From contig JADKGE010000006.1 in NCBI GenBank assembly GCA_016717115.1, positions 1 through 64,000 on the forward strand: a stretch of 64,000 nt of DNA, read 5' to 3'. This DNA is from Actinomycetota bacterium. GTDB taxonomy: Bacteria; Actinomycetota; Actinomycetes; S36-B12. Positions 1 to 6,971 of this stretch are shown piece by piece. Position numbers and translations under genes: made by a program. Within the stretch, counting starts at the first letter, position 1; each line of letters opens with the position of its first letter. The notes under the pieces are model-generated. The model saw nothing but the letters and a program-made list of their open reading frames with translations, made no database searches and had not been told where the DNA came from.

Positions 1-174
1 GATCAACTCGTCCACGCGGCCGACGACGGCGGTAACCACGCCAGCCTGCGACGGCTCCTGTGCGACCTGATCGAGGAGTACGGCCGACACACCGGTCACG
101 CCGACCTGCTCCGCGAGGCGGTTGACGGTCGGGTCGGCGAGGACCCGCCCGACGACTGGCGTCCCGGGCTCTGA
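1..174 (+). CDS. DinB/DUF664 family protein, C-terminal fragment (cut by window edge)
   Basis: The first frame is open from base 1 to a TGA at 172-174 and gives 57 residues with no start in view, so the gene begins left of the window. The segment SLRRLLCDLIEEYGRHTGHA followed by DLLREAVDGRVGE matches the last helix and tail of the DUF664/DinB-like four-helix proteins of actinobacteria, where the HxGHxD element belongs to the metal site. Some family members are mycothiol- or thiol-dependent transferases; the substrate cannot be told from the tail. Confidence 0.7.
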   Translation, partial: DQLVHAADDGGNHASLRRLLCDLIEEYGRHTGHADLLREAVDGRVGEDPPDDWRPGL

Positions 175-176
175 CG

Positions 177-521
177 TCAGCGAAGCGCGAGGGCCGCCTG
201 GATCTCGAGATGGCGCATGAGGAACGTTCGCTCGTCGAGCCGCTTGCGCCGCATCCAGCCGGTGACCTCGTCGTTGCACTTGCTGGCATTGCACGAGCCG
301 CACGCGGGGACGATGTTGTCGAGTGTGTACCGACCGCCCCGGGAGAGCGCCATCACGCAGTCGCGCTGCAGGGGCCTGTCGGTGGCCCCGCAGTAGGCGC
401 ACCCGCCCCAGGCCTCCTTCAGTTCGGCCCACTGCTCGTCGCTCAGGTCGTGCTCGACCGCGCTCATCCGGCGCTGGCGCTTGCGGGCGGCCCTGGCCCG
501 GCGGCTGCGCTTGACCACCAT
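177..521 (-). CDS. Small HNH endonuclease-domain protein
   Basis: The 114-residue protein has a basic N-terminus (KRSRRARAARKRQRR) and one HNH fold. CAYC and CGSC (around residues 41-44 and 74-77) are the two zinc-binding CxxC pairs, and the catalytic strand-helix contains LQRDCVMALSRGGRYTLDN, where the usual DH is replaced by DC followed by the conserved N before the second CxxC. It stands alone, with no methylase or phage gene nearby, so a restriction or homing role is not supported. A hexamer TAGGCT on the minus strand (528-533) ends six bases before the ATG and suggests a leaderless transcript. It ends two bases from the preceding DinB-like gene, in convergent orientation. Confidence 0.75.
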   Translation of the reverse strand: MVVKRSRRARAARKRQRRMSAVEHDLSDEQWAELKEAWGGCAYCGATDRPLQRDCVMALSRGGRYTLDNIVPACGSCNASKCNDEVTGWMRRKRLDERTFLMRHLEIQAALALR

Positions 522-582
522 CCCCCCAGCCTAGGCAGCCCGAATCGCGCAGCGGCGCAGGCGCGGCGCTGCCGGGGAGGTG

Positions 583-1233
583 CTAGTCGCGCCCCATCCA
601 GGTGGCCACGCAGGCCTCGTTGCCCTCGGCATCGGCCAGCACCCACCAGGCGGGCGCGTGCTCTGCCGTGATGAGGTGTCCTCCGGCGGCGATGGCTGCC
701 GACACCCGCGCCTCGGCCCGATCATGCGGTACGGACACGTCGACATGGATGCGGTTGCGCTGGGGACGGGATGCCTCCATCGGCTGGAACCACAGCGATG
801 GTCCACGGCCGTGCGGGTCAACGAGGTCGTCGCCGTCGGCCTCCCCGTACCCGAGCACGGCCTCCCAGAACGGCCGGACGTCGGACCGGACCAGCGTGTC
901 GATGGCCAGTTGCACCGTCTGCAGTGCGGTCGGGTCGGCCCTGACGTCGAGATCATGCGCGGCGTCGGAGATCTGCCGGGCCAGCGCGATGTCGCGCTCG
1001 CTGAGCCCGCCGACGTCGTGCGTCGTCAGGCGCACGGTCACGCCCCGGTACCGCACGTCGACATCGGGGTGGTGGTCGGCGGCGTCAGCGAGTCGGCCGA
1101 TCGCATCCACCAGCTCGACGCCCACGGCGAAGGAGCCGGTGCGGAAGTACGCGCAGGCCCCGTCGAAGAGCACGCGCCAGTCCTCGACGCCCTCCGCCGC
1201 GTGGAACTGCGTGGGCGAGATCGCGTCCCTCAT
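583..1233 (-). CDS. Pterin-4a-carbinolamine dehydratase fused to a glyoxalase/VOC domain
   Basis: The 216-residue protein has two domains. Residues about 5-95 are a 4a-hydroxytetrahydrobiopterin dehydratase domain with the family motif HHPDVDVRYRGVTVRL and the following GLSERDIALA helix. Residues about 105-216 are a VOC fold (IDTLVRSDVRPFWEAVLGYG, then HVDVSVPHDRAEARVSAAIA, ending WVLADAEGNEACV), which looks like a pseudo-glyoxalase fused behind it. I chose the ATG at 1231-1233 because GGAGG lies eight bases upstream; the longer reading starts inside the neighbour. The dehydratase normally recycles oxidised pterin cofactor, but no pterin hydroxylase is visible nearby, so the physiological partner is unknown. 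Confidence 0.85.
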   Translation of the reverse strand: MRDAISPTQFHAAEGVEDWRVLFDGACAYFRTGSFAVGVELVDAIGRLADAADHHPDVDVRYRGVTVRLTTHDVGGLSERDIALARQISDAAHDLDVRADPTALQTVQLAIDTLVRSDVRPFWEAVLGYGEADGDDLVDPHGRGPSLWFQPMEASRPQRNRIHVDVSVPHDRAEARVSAAIAAGGHLITAEHAPAWWVLADAEGNEACVATWMGRD

Positions 1234-1295
1234 GTTCCTACCTCCGCTGGGGGATGTCGTCGTAGCAGGCGGATGACCATCTGCCCACCTGCGGG

Positions 1296-2033
1296 CTACT
1301 CGGCTGTCGTGCGCCGGGCGATCCACGTCGCGCGCAGCGTCGCCGGCCCGACCGGCTCGTCGGTGTATTCGTCGGTCCGGGCGACGTCGCGGAAGCCCGC
1401 CAGCTGGAGGGCGGCCCGCACCTCGTCGTCGCCGTGGAAGTACTGGAGGTGATCCTCCGCGAAGCCGTCGTCGCCGCGGCTCACCTCGATGCGGCTCACG
1501 CAGGTCCGGGCACGCAGATTGACTCGGTTGGTGATCGTGAACCGGTGGCCGCCGTCCTCGCCGTCGATCACGGGACGGGAGGCGGCGAGGGCCAGCATCG
1601 CGTCGGTATGGAGATCGAACACGAGCCAGCCGCCTGGGCGAAGCCGGTCGGCCACCACGGACAGGGTCGTCGTGAAGTCCGTCGGGGTCAGGTAGTTCAG
1701 CCCGTCAAAGGTGCTGATGGCCGCATCGAAGACCCCCTCGACCGTGAGCTCGGGCAGCGTCGTCTCGACGAGCGCGACGTCCGGACCGAGCAGTCGGCGC
1801 GCTCGGGCGAGCATCGCTGGCGACGCGTCGACCCCGACGACGTGGTAGCCCCGGGCGATGAGAACCGCATCCATGAGGCCCGTGCCGCAGCACACGTCGA
1901 GCACGGTCGACACGCCCGCGGGGTCGGACGACCAGCGCTCGTGCAGGAAGTCGGCCCACTGCGAATAGCAGGGGTCCACAACGATCTCGTCGTAGACCCC
2001 TGCCAGCCGTGAGTAGGCCTCGACCACGTTCAC
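1296..2033 (-). CDS. Class I SAM-dependent methyltransferase
   Basis: The 245-residue Rossmann-fold methyltransferase shows motif I as VLDVCCGTGLMDAVL (near residue 45), the acidic end of strand 2 as VVGVDASPAML, and a post-motif segment LRPGGWLVFDLHT. The C-terminal half carries the family's beta-rich substrate lid (EDHLQYFHGDDEVRAALQLAGF). The start is a GTG at 2031-2033. It is followed after 62 bases by the pterin dehydratase fusion on the same strand and the two may be cotranscribed. The substrate is not predictable. Confidence 0.85.
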   Translation of the reverse strand: MNVVEAYSRLAGVYDEIVVDPCYSQWADFLHERWSSDPAGVSTVLDVCCGTGLMDAVLIARGYHVVGVDASPAMLARARRLLGPDVALVETTLPELTVEGVFDAAISTFDGLNYLTPTDFTTTLSVVADRLRPGGWLVFDLHTDAMLALAASRPVIDGEDGGHRFTITNRVNLRARTCVSRIEVSRGDDGFAEDHLQYFHGDDEVRAALQLAGFRDVARTDEYTDEPVGPATLRATWIARRTTAE

Positions 2034-2055
2034 CGAACGGTGTCCGCGGCCGGGT

Positions 2056-2346
2056 TCAGATGCCGAGCGCCTTGGCCTTCGCTGCGGCGAACTCCTCGTC
2101 GGACAAGATGCCCTGCGAGTGCAGCTGCGCGAGGTTCTGCAGCTCGGTCATCTGGTCGCTCTGTGCGGGCGCGGCGGCGGGTGCCGGTGCCGCGACGGGC
2201 GCGGGCGCTGCGGCCTGCTGCTCGTAGGCCTGTGCCTCAGCCTGCTCGTTGTACTTGGTGGCCTGGCGGTGTGCGACGCGTCCGGAGACGGCCGTGGCGG
2301 TGCCCGCCACGACGGCGGTGCGGGCCGCCATGCGCATGAGTCCCAT
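2056..2346 (-). CDS. SHOCT-domain protein
   Basis: The 96-residue protein starts with a short basic, alanine-rich segment, continues with an Ala/Pro-rich linker (AAAPAPVAAPAPAAAPAQ) and ends with a SHOCT domain (LQNLAQLHSQGILSDEEFAAAKAKALGI). SHOCT domains are short C-terminal oligomerisation modules. It lies just downstream of the DUF6325 gene on the same strand; these two families often occur together in actinobacteria, suggesting a joint but unknown role. An AAAGG element precedes the ATG. Confidence 0.85.
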   Translation of the reverse strand: MGLMRMAARTAVVAGTATAVSGRVAHRQATKYNEQAEAQAYEQQAAAPAPVAAPAPAAAPAQSDQMTELQNLAQLHSQGILSDEEFAAAKAKALGI

Positions 2347-2385
2347 GGTGTGTGCCTTTCTATCGTTGGAGGGTGGAGTTGGCTG

Positions 2386-2802
2386 CTAGTCGGCGGTGAT
2401 GACGGCGTTCACCACGTCTGCCGGGATGCGGATCTGGTCGATGACGACTCCGTCGGCATTCCATACCGCCTGGACGAACTTGGCCGCCCATGTGTTCTCG
2501 AAGGCGACGAGGAGCGCAGAGCTGTTCAACGGCAGGTCCTCGCTGACCTCATCGGCGTCCTCCGGGCCAAGTGCCCCCGGCTGAACGATGTCGATCTCCA
2601 GGAAGCTCGGGCCAACCTCGGGGTCGAGATCGGCGGCCTCGATCGTCGTGACAACGCCGTCCGCGTCCTTCATCACGAAGGTGAGGTCGAGCACGCGGAT
2701 GGTGCCTGCCTCGACGAGCTCCATGATGGCGGGCACGATCTCGCCGCTGAACTTGTTGCCGGGGAATCCGATGATCACAACATCGACCGGTCCGACTGCC
2801 AT
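2386..2802 (-). CDS. DUF6325 family protein
   Basis: The 138-residue acidic protein begins MAVGPVDVVIIGFPGNKFSG and contains IVPAIMELVEAGTIRVLDL and FVMKDADG, the pattern of the DUF1269-like/DUF6325 family. Its C-terminus (NSSALLVAFENTWAAKFVQA) is a conserved helix of the same family. The start at 2802 has a strong AAGGAGGAATAC-type ribosome site. The longer upstream reading is out-of-frame amidase sequence and was dropped. Function is unknown; the SHOCT gene follows 39 bases downstream, so I read the two as one unit. Confidence 0.85.
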   Translation of the reverse strand: MAVGPVDVVIIGFPGNKFSGEIVPAIMELVEAGTIRVLDLTFVMKDADGVVTTIEAADLDPEVGPSFLEIDIVQPGALGPEDADEVSEDLPLNSSALLVAFENTWAAKFVQAVWNADGVVIDQIRIPADVVNAVITAD

Positions 2803-2926
2803 GTATTCCTCCTTGGTGCGGCGCCTTCGACCCAGCACGACGTGCGGGGTCCTATGTGGCAGGGACGATATCAGGACCGGTCGGACGGGCGCGCGCAGTT
2901 CGACAGGGTGGGTGGTCGTGCCGGGG

Positions 2927-4459
2927 CTAGCCCCGGGCCGGCGGGCGCCAGGCGGGGTGCTGGCGCTGCGCGAAGGGTCCGCCCAAGGCGTCCTCCAGGG
3001 CGGAGCCGACCGCGACGAGGAGGGACTCCGAGAGCGGCGGCCCCGTGATCGCCATGGCGACGGGCAGGCCGCGGACCAGCCCGATCGGAACCGTGAGGAT
3101 CGGCCAGCCGAGGATGGCTGCCGGCGTGCACACCGCGCCGCCCCCGACGAGCAGGTCGCCGTGCGCCAGGTCCGACTTCCACGCCGGTCGGTAGGCGGGG
3201 GCGACGAGGAGGTCGATACCGCCGCCGAGTGCGGGTCCGACGGCGACGTCCCTGGCCCAGGCAACGTTGCGGGCGCGGGCCTCGGTGTACGCCAGGGCGC
3301 GTCGGCCGCCGCTGAGCACGGCCTGCTCGAGGTAGTGCTGGTCGAAGAAGCCGAGCTCGGTGTCGGCATTGGCCAGGTTGAACGCCACGACGTCGGCCAT
3401 GCTCCGGGCGCCACTGCCGGGTCGGGCCGAGAGGTAGGCGTCGAGGTCGTCGACGAACTCACCGACGAGCACCGCCGTCTGGTCATGGTGGACGTCATCG
3501 GGCGTGACGGGAACATCGGCTGGGCGGATCTCGGCGACAAGCGGCTCGATCAACTCGACGGCCCTGGCGAAGCACGCATCCGTCTCGGCGTCGCCGCTCA
3601 GCCAGCCGGCGGCCACGCCCACCACAAGGGGGGCCGCCGATCCGCTCGCGCACGCGGCCATGAGGTCCGTGCGGCCGGAGAGCACCTCGAGAACGAGGGC
3701 GGCGTCGCGCACGCTGCGCGCCAGGGGGCCGGGGGAGTCCTGGCTCGCGCTGATCGGCACGACGCCCCGCGTCGGCACCGTGCCGACGGTGGGCTTGAAG
3801 CCGACGACCCCGTTGAGTGCCGCCGGGCAGGTGATCGAACCGTTGGTCTCGGTGCCGATGGCCACCGGCGCGTAGCCGGCGGCGACGGCGGCACCCGAGC
3901 CCGACGAGGAGCCGCCAGCGCTGCGATCCAGCGCCCAGGGATTGCCCGTCAGTCCGCCCACGGCCGACCACCCGCTCGTCGACCGCGGGGAACGGAAGTT
4001 GGCCCACTCGGAGAGGTTCGTCGCACCCATCACGACGGCCCCGGCATCACGAAGGCGGGCCACGAGCGGGGCATCGGCGACGACCGTGCGACCCGCGAGG
4101 GCCAACGACCCCGCGGTGCCCGGGAGCCCCGCGGCCTCGATGTTGTCCTTGACGAGGATGGGAACACCGTGCAGGCGACCCCGGCTGCGGCCGGCGGCGC
4201 GCTCCGCGTCGCGCCGGGCCGCCGTGGGCACCGCGTCGGCGGCCAGGGCGATGACGGCATGCAGGGCGATTGCCGTGCCGGCGCCGTCCAGGGCTTCGAT
4301 GCGGTCGAGCAGCCCCCGCGTGAGCTCCTCGCTGGTCAGCTCACCCGACGCGAGCAGGGTTTCGAGGTCGTCCAGCCCGAGTGCCGCGACGCGCTCGCTG
4401 GCGGGATGGGGGTCGGGGCCGAAGGCGGCGGAGGACCTCACGGGCACAGCCTCGCGCAT
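2927..4459 (-). CDS. Amidase signature-family hydrolase
   Basis: The 510-residue enzyme has the full Ser-cisSer-Lys triad of the amidase signature family: Lys104 in ILVKDNIEAAG, the cis-Ser in RSAGGSSSGSGAAVA (residues 184-186), and nucleophile Ser208 in GTETNGSITCPA. The N-terminal LTSEELTRGLLDRIEALD helix is also typical. It is not clustered with gatC or gatB, and the length and N-terminus resemble stand-alone amidases rather than the tRNA-dependent GatA. The physiological amide is unknown. An alternative start a few codons inside the gene (the V of PVRSS) is possible. The neighbouring DUF6325 gene is 124 bases downstream. Confidence 0.9.
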   Translation of the reverse strand: MREAVPVRSSAAFGPDPHPASERVAALGLDDLETLLASGELTSEELTRGLLDRIEALDGAGTAIALHAVIALAADAVPTAARRDAERAAGRSRGRLHGVPILVKDNIEAAGLPGTAGSLALAGRTVVADAPLVARLRDAGAVVMGATNLSEWANFRSPRSTSGWSAVGGLTGNPWALDRSAGGSSSGSGAAVAAGYAPVAIGTETNGSITCPAALNGVVGFKPTVGTVPTRGVVPISASQDSPGPLARSVRDAALVLEVLSGRTDLMAACASGSAAPLVVGVAAGWLSGDAETDACFARAVELIEPLVAEIRPADVPVTPDDVHHDQTAVLVGEFVDDLDAYLSARPGSGARSMADVVAFNLANADTELGFFDQHYLEQAVLSGGRRALAYTEARARNVAWARDVAVGPALGGGIDLLVAPAYRPAWKSDLAHGDLLVGGGAVCTPAAILGWPILTVPIGLVRGLPVAMAITGPPLSESLLVAVGSALEDALGGPFAQRQHPAWRPPARG

Positions 4460-4529
4460 GCGTGGACGGACAGCGGCGCCCGGGACGGTCTGCCCGGCCC
4501 GCAGCCGGTTGTTGGTCTATCGTCGCGTC

Positions 4530-4670
4530 ATGGTCTACGTCCTCGGCGCCATCGCCATCGTCGCCCCCGTGCTGCTCGTCGTGCAGACCCTGCGCGGCCG
4601 GGTGCGCGTGCGGTGCTGCACGGTGGACGCCGCCCAGGACGCCCGGATGCAGCCGTACGTCGAGCACTGA
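4530..4670 (+). CDS. Small single-span membrane protein, 46 residues
   Basis: The ORF begins MVYVLGAIAIVAPVLLVVQT, one transmembrane helix, followed by a basic linker (RGRVRVR) and a cytoplasmic tail with CC and DARMQPY. It was missed by length-limited gene calling. Support comes from TATCGT at 4518-4523, ending six bases before the ATG, which is the spacing shared by many genes in this window, and from its closeness (ten bases) to the next gene. The amidase is divergent. The function is unknown. Confidence 0.65.
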   Translation: MVYVLGAIAIVAPVLLVVQTLRGRVRVRCCTVDAAQDARMQPYVEH

Positions 4671-4680
4671 TGACGCCGCG

Positions 4681-5493
4681 ATGAGCCAGGCAGACGACGT
4701 CGTCCGCTCGACGGCGGAGGCGATCCTCGCGGCGCGATCCCGCGGCCACGTCCTGTCCGCACCGTTCGAGGGCCGCATCCTCGACGAGTCGCAGGCATAT
4801 GCCGTCCAGCATCTGGTCGTGGCGGCACGGATCTCCCGCGGCGAGCGCCCCGCCGGCTGGAAGCTGGGCTACACCTCCGCGGCAATGCGCGAGCAGATGG
4901 GCGTGGCGCAGCCCAATCTCGGCCCGCTCACCGACGCGATGCTGCTCGACGACGGTGCCGTCGTGCCCGCTACGGTGCTGCAGCCCAAGGTCGAGCCGGA
5001 GATCGCCCTCGTCATGGCATCCGACGTGACGTCCCGGACGGATGCCGAGGGCATCGCCGCGCATGTCGCGTCCGCGCGTGCGGCGCTCGAGGTGGTCGAC
5101 TCTGTCTGGGACGGGTACCGGTTCGGCTGGGCGGACAACACCGCCGACGGCTCGTCGGCCGCGTACGTCGTCCTCGGCCCGGAGGTCGGCATCGCGGGCT
5201 GCGCGGACCTGGCCGTCGTTCTCCTGCACAACGGGCAGCCGGTCGGTCGTGGCCGCGGCGCCGATGCGATGGGCGACCCCCTCGTCGCGCTCGCGTGGCT
5301 GTCGGACCGCCTACTCGAGAGGGGGCAGTGGCTGCGGGCAGGCGACGTGGTGATCACCGGGGGGCTCACCAGGGCCGTCGCTCTCGAGCCCGGCGATGTC
5401 GTTTCCGCGACCATCGGCGACGCGCGGGTCGAGGTGCGTCGCGAGGCCTCGAGCGGCAACCGGTCGATCGACGGTGGCAAGGTGGGTTCGTGA
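4681..5493 (+). CDS. 2-keto-4-pentenoate hydratase / fumarylacetoacetase-fold family protein
   Basis: The 270-residue protein aligns end to end with the hydratase/4-oxalocrotonate decarboxylase branch of the FAH fold: GWKLGYTSAAMREQMGV, the metal-ligand region PKVEPEIALVMASDV, the ALEVVDSVW segment, and the closing GDVVITGGLTRAVALEPGD. Such enzymes hydrate 2-hydroxypenta-2,4-dienoate in meta-cleavage pathways. No other ring-cleavage gene is adjacent, so the precise substrate is inferred only at class level. The stop overlaps the start of the next gene (GTGA at 5490-5493), so the two are translationally coupled. Confidence 0.85.
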   Translation: MSQADDVVRSTAEAILAARSRGHVLSAPFEGRILDESQAYAVQHLVVAARISRGERPAGWKLGYTSAAMREQMGVAQPNLGPLTDAMLLDDGAVVPATVLQPKVEPEIALVMASDVTSRTDAEGIAAHVASARAALEVVDSVWDGYRFGWADNTADGSSAAYVVLGPEVGIAGCADLAVVLLHNGQPVGRGRGADAMGDPLVALAWLSDRLLERGQWLRAGDVVITGGLTRAVALEPGDVVSATIGDARVEVRREASSGNRSIDGGKVGS

Positions 5494-6428
5494 CCGCCGC
5501 GCCCGCCCCCAACCTCGCGAAGTGGGCGTACCTGTCCATCGCGGCTGCGCTCGTCACGATCGCCCTGAAGTCGGCCGCCTACCTGCTGACCGGCTCCGTG
5601 GGCCTGCTGTCCGACGCTCTGGAGTCGGTCGTCAACCTCGTGGCGGCGGTCGTCGCGCTCGTCGCCCTCAAGGTGGCGGCGCGCCCGGCTGACGCCAACC
5701 ATCACTACGGGCACGGCAAGGCCGAGTACTTCTCAGCGGGCGCCGAGGGCGTGATGATCTTCGTCGCCGCGGTCCTCATCATCGTGTCGGCCGTGCAAAG
5801 GCTCCTGAACCCGCAGGCCCTGGAGGAACTGGGGGTCGGCCTGCTGATCACCCTGGTGGCGACAGCGGTGAACGGCGTCGTGGGCTTCCTCGTTCTGCGG
5901 GCCGGCCGTCAGCACCGGTCCATCACCCTGGTCGCCGACGGCAAGCACCTGCTCACCGACGTCTGGACGTCCGTCGGCGTGATCGTCGGCGTAGGCCTCG
6001 TGGCGATCACCGGCTGGTTGCCGCTGGACGCACTGGTGGCCATCGGCGTCGCCATCAACATCCTGTGGACGGGCTTCGGCCTCGTTCGCCGGTCGCTCGA
6101 CGGACTGATGGACCACGCCCTCCCGCTGGCGCAGGAGGGTCAGGTCCAGGAGGTCCTGCGGGGGATCGTCGCCGAGCACCCGAAGGGAGAACTGGAGTTC
6201 CACGCGATCCAGACGCGGGAGGCAGGTCGCTCTCGATTCGTGTCGATGCACGTCCTGGTGCCGGGCGACTGGACCGTCACCAAGGGGCACGACCTCCTGG
6301 AGCACGTGGAGCAGTCGATCGTCGAGGTGCTCCCGGACGTCCACGTGCACACGCACCTCGAGCCGCGCGAGGACCCTCGGTCCTACGAGGACACCCCCGG
6401 CGGGCTGGCGATCACGTCGGGTGACTAG
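5490..6428 (+). CDS. Cation diffusion facilitator family transporter
   Basis: The 312-residue protein has about six membrane spans (clear hydrophobic blocks at 12-35, 38-62, 85-105, 113-135, 160-178 and 180-200) followed by a cytoplasmic CDF domain (EFHAIQTREAGRSRFVSMHV, then VHVHTHLEPRED). Metal-site residues are Asp42 in SDALESVVN, the HHYGHGKAEYFSAG loop, and His153/Asp157 in ADGKHLLTDVW. The second helix-2 ligand is Ser46 where YiiP-type zinc exporters have Asp. It exports divalent metal by proton antiport; the metal is undetermined. The GTG start overlaps the previous stop, and a GntR gene converges from the other side. Confidence 0.9.
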   Translation: MTAAPAPNLAKWAYLSIAAALVTIALKSAAYLLTGSVGLLSDALESVVNLVAAVVALVALKVAARPADANHHYGHGKAEYFSAGAEGVMIFVAAVLIIVSAVQRLLNPQALEELGVGLLITLVATAVNGVVGFLVLRAGRQHRSITLVADGKHLLTDVWTSVGVIVGVGLVAITGWLPLDALVAIGVAINILWTGFGLVRRSLDGLMDHALPLAQEGQVQEVLRGIVAEHPKGELEFHAIQTREAGRSRFVSMHVLVPGDWTVTKGHDLLEHVEQSIVEVLPDVHVHTHLEPREDPRSYEDTPGGLAITSGD

Positions 6429-6431
6429 CGG

Positions 6432-6845
6432 TCACGTGCCGAGGTCCGGCGCTGGCGTCCAGGTGCGCTCGAGGGACGGTGCATGACCCGGCCGTCGCCG
6501 CACCCGTTCGACCAGCGATAGGGGAGCGTCCGCGGGCAGGCCGAGGCGCCGCGACACGTCGGCGTCGATCACGACCCCCACCTCGTCGGGGTGCGGATCG
6601 GGCGCCGCGACGAACGTGCCGCGGCCGCGCTGGCTGTGCACGAGGCCCTCCACGCGGAGGTCTCGAAGGGCCTCCCGGACCGTGTGCCGGCTGATGCCGT
6701 ACTCCTTCGCCAGCGCCACCTCGCCGGGCACACCGTGCGGGAAGCTCCCTGCAGCACATCGGCGGCGCAGGTCGTCGCCCACCTGCCGCCACAGGGGAAC
6801 GACGGACGATCGGTCCGGAAGCAGCGGGTCGGCGGTGTCACCCAT
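6432..6845 (-). CDS. GntR family transcriptional regulator with short effector region
   Basis: The 137-residue protein has a winged helix-turn-helix (PLWRQVGDDLRRRCAAGSF, then GISRHTVREALRDLRVEGL and the wing GRGTFVA, residues about 18-80). Only about 55 residues follow (GVVIDADVSRRLGLPADAPL, then RRPGHAPSLERTW), much less than the 140-170 residues of a full UTRA domain. It may be a reduced regulator with little ligand sensing. The minus-strand hexamer TACCGT (6852-6857) ends six bases before the ATG, so the mRNA is probably leaderless. It is divergent from the PAS/GGDEF gene and may control it or itself. Confidence 0.85.
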   Translation of the reverse strand: MGDTADPLLPDRSSVVPLWRQVGDDLRRRCAAGSFPHGVPGEVALAKEYGISRHTVREALRDLRVEGLVHSQRGRGTFVAAPDPHPDEVGVVIDADVSRRLGLPADAPLSLVERVRRRPGHAPSLERTWTPAPDLGT

Positions 6846-6971
6846 GGCCCCACGGTACGGACAAACGGGACATCCGGCGAGTCCGGGCGGTGTGCGGCCG
6901 GCTCGACCTGGCTCCGCATTCCCTGCTTGGCTGCGGTGCTCTCCCTAGGATGAGGGCGGAGGCGAATCGAG

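Noticed and set aside
177..521. HNH protein considered as a homing or restriction endonuclease
   Set aside because: There is no intron, intein, methylase or phage context; a generic HNH label is all that is supported.
2588..4684. Plus-strand open frame of 698 codons opposite the amidase
   Set aside because: The amidase on the other strand has all catalytic residues; the opposite frame is a GC-bias artefact.
6432..6845. GntR gene considered as a pseudogene because of its short effector region
   Set aside because: The DNA-binding domain is intact, the start has a leaderless promoter signal and the frame ends cleanly; short GntR proteins exist.
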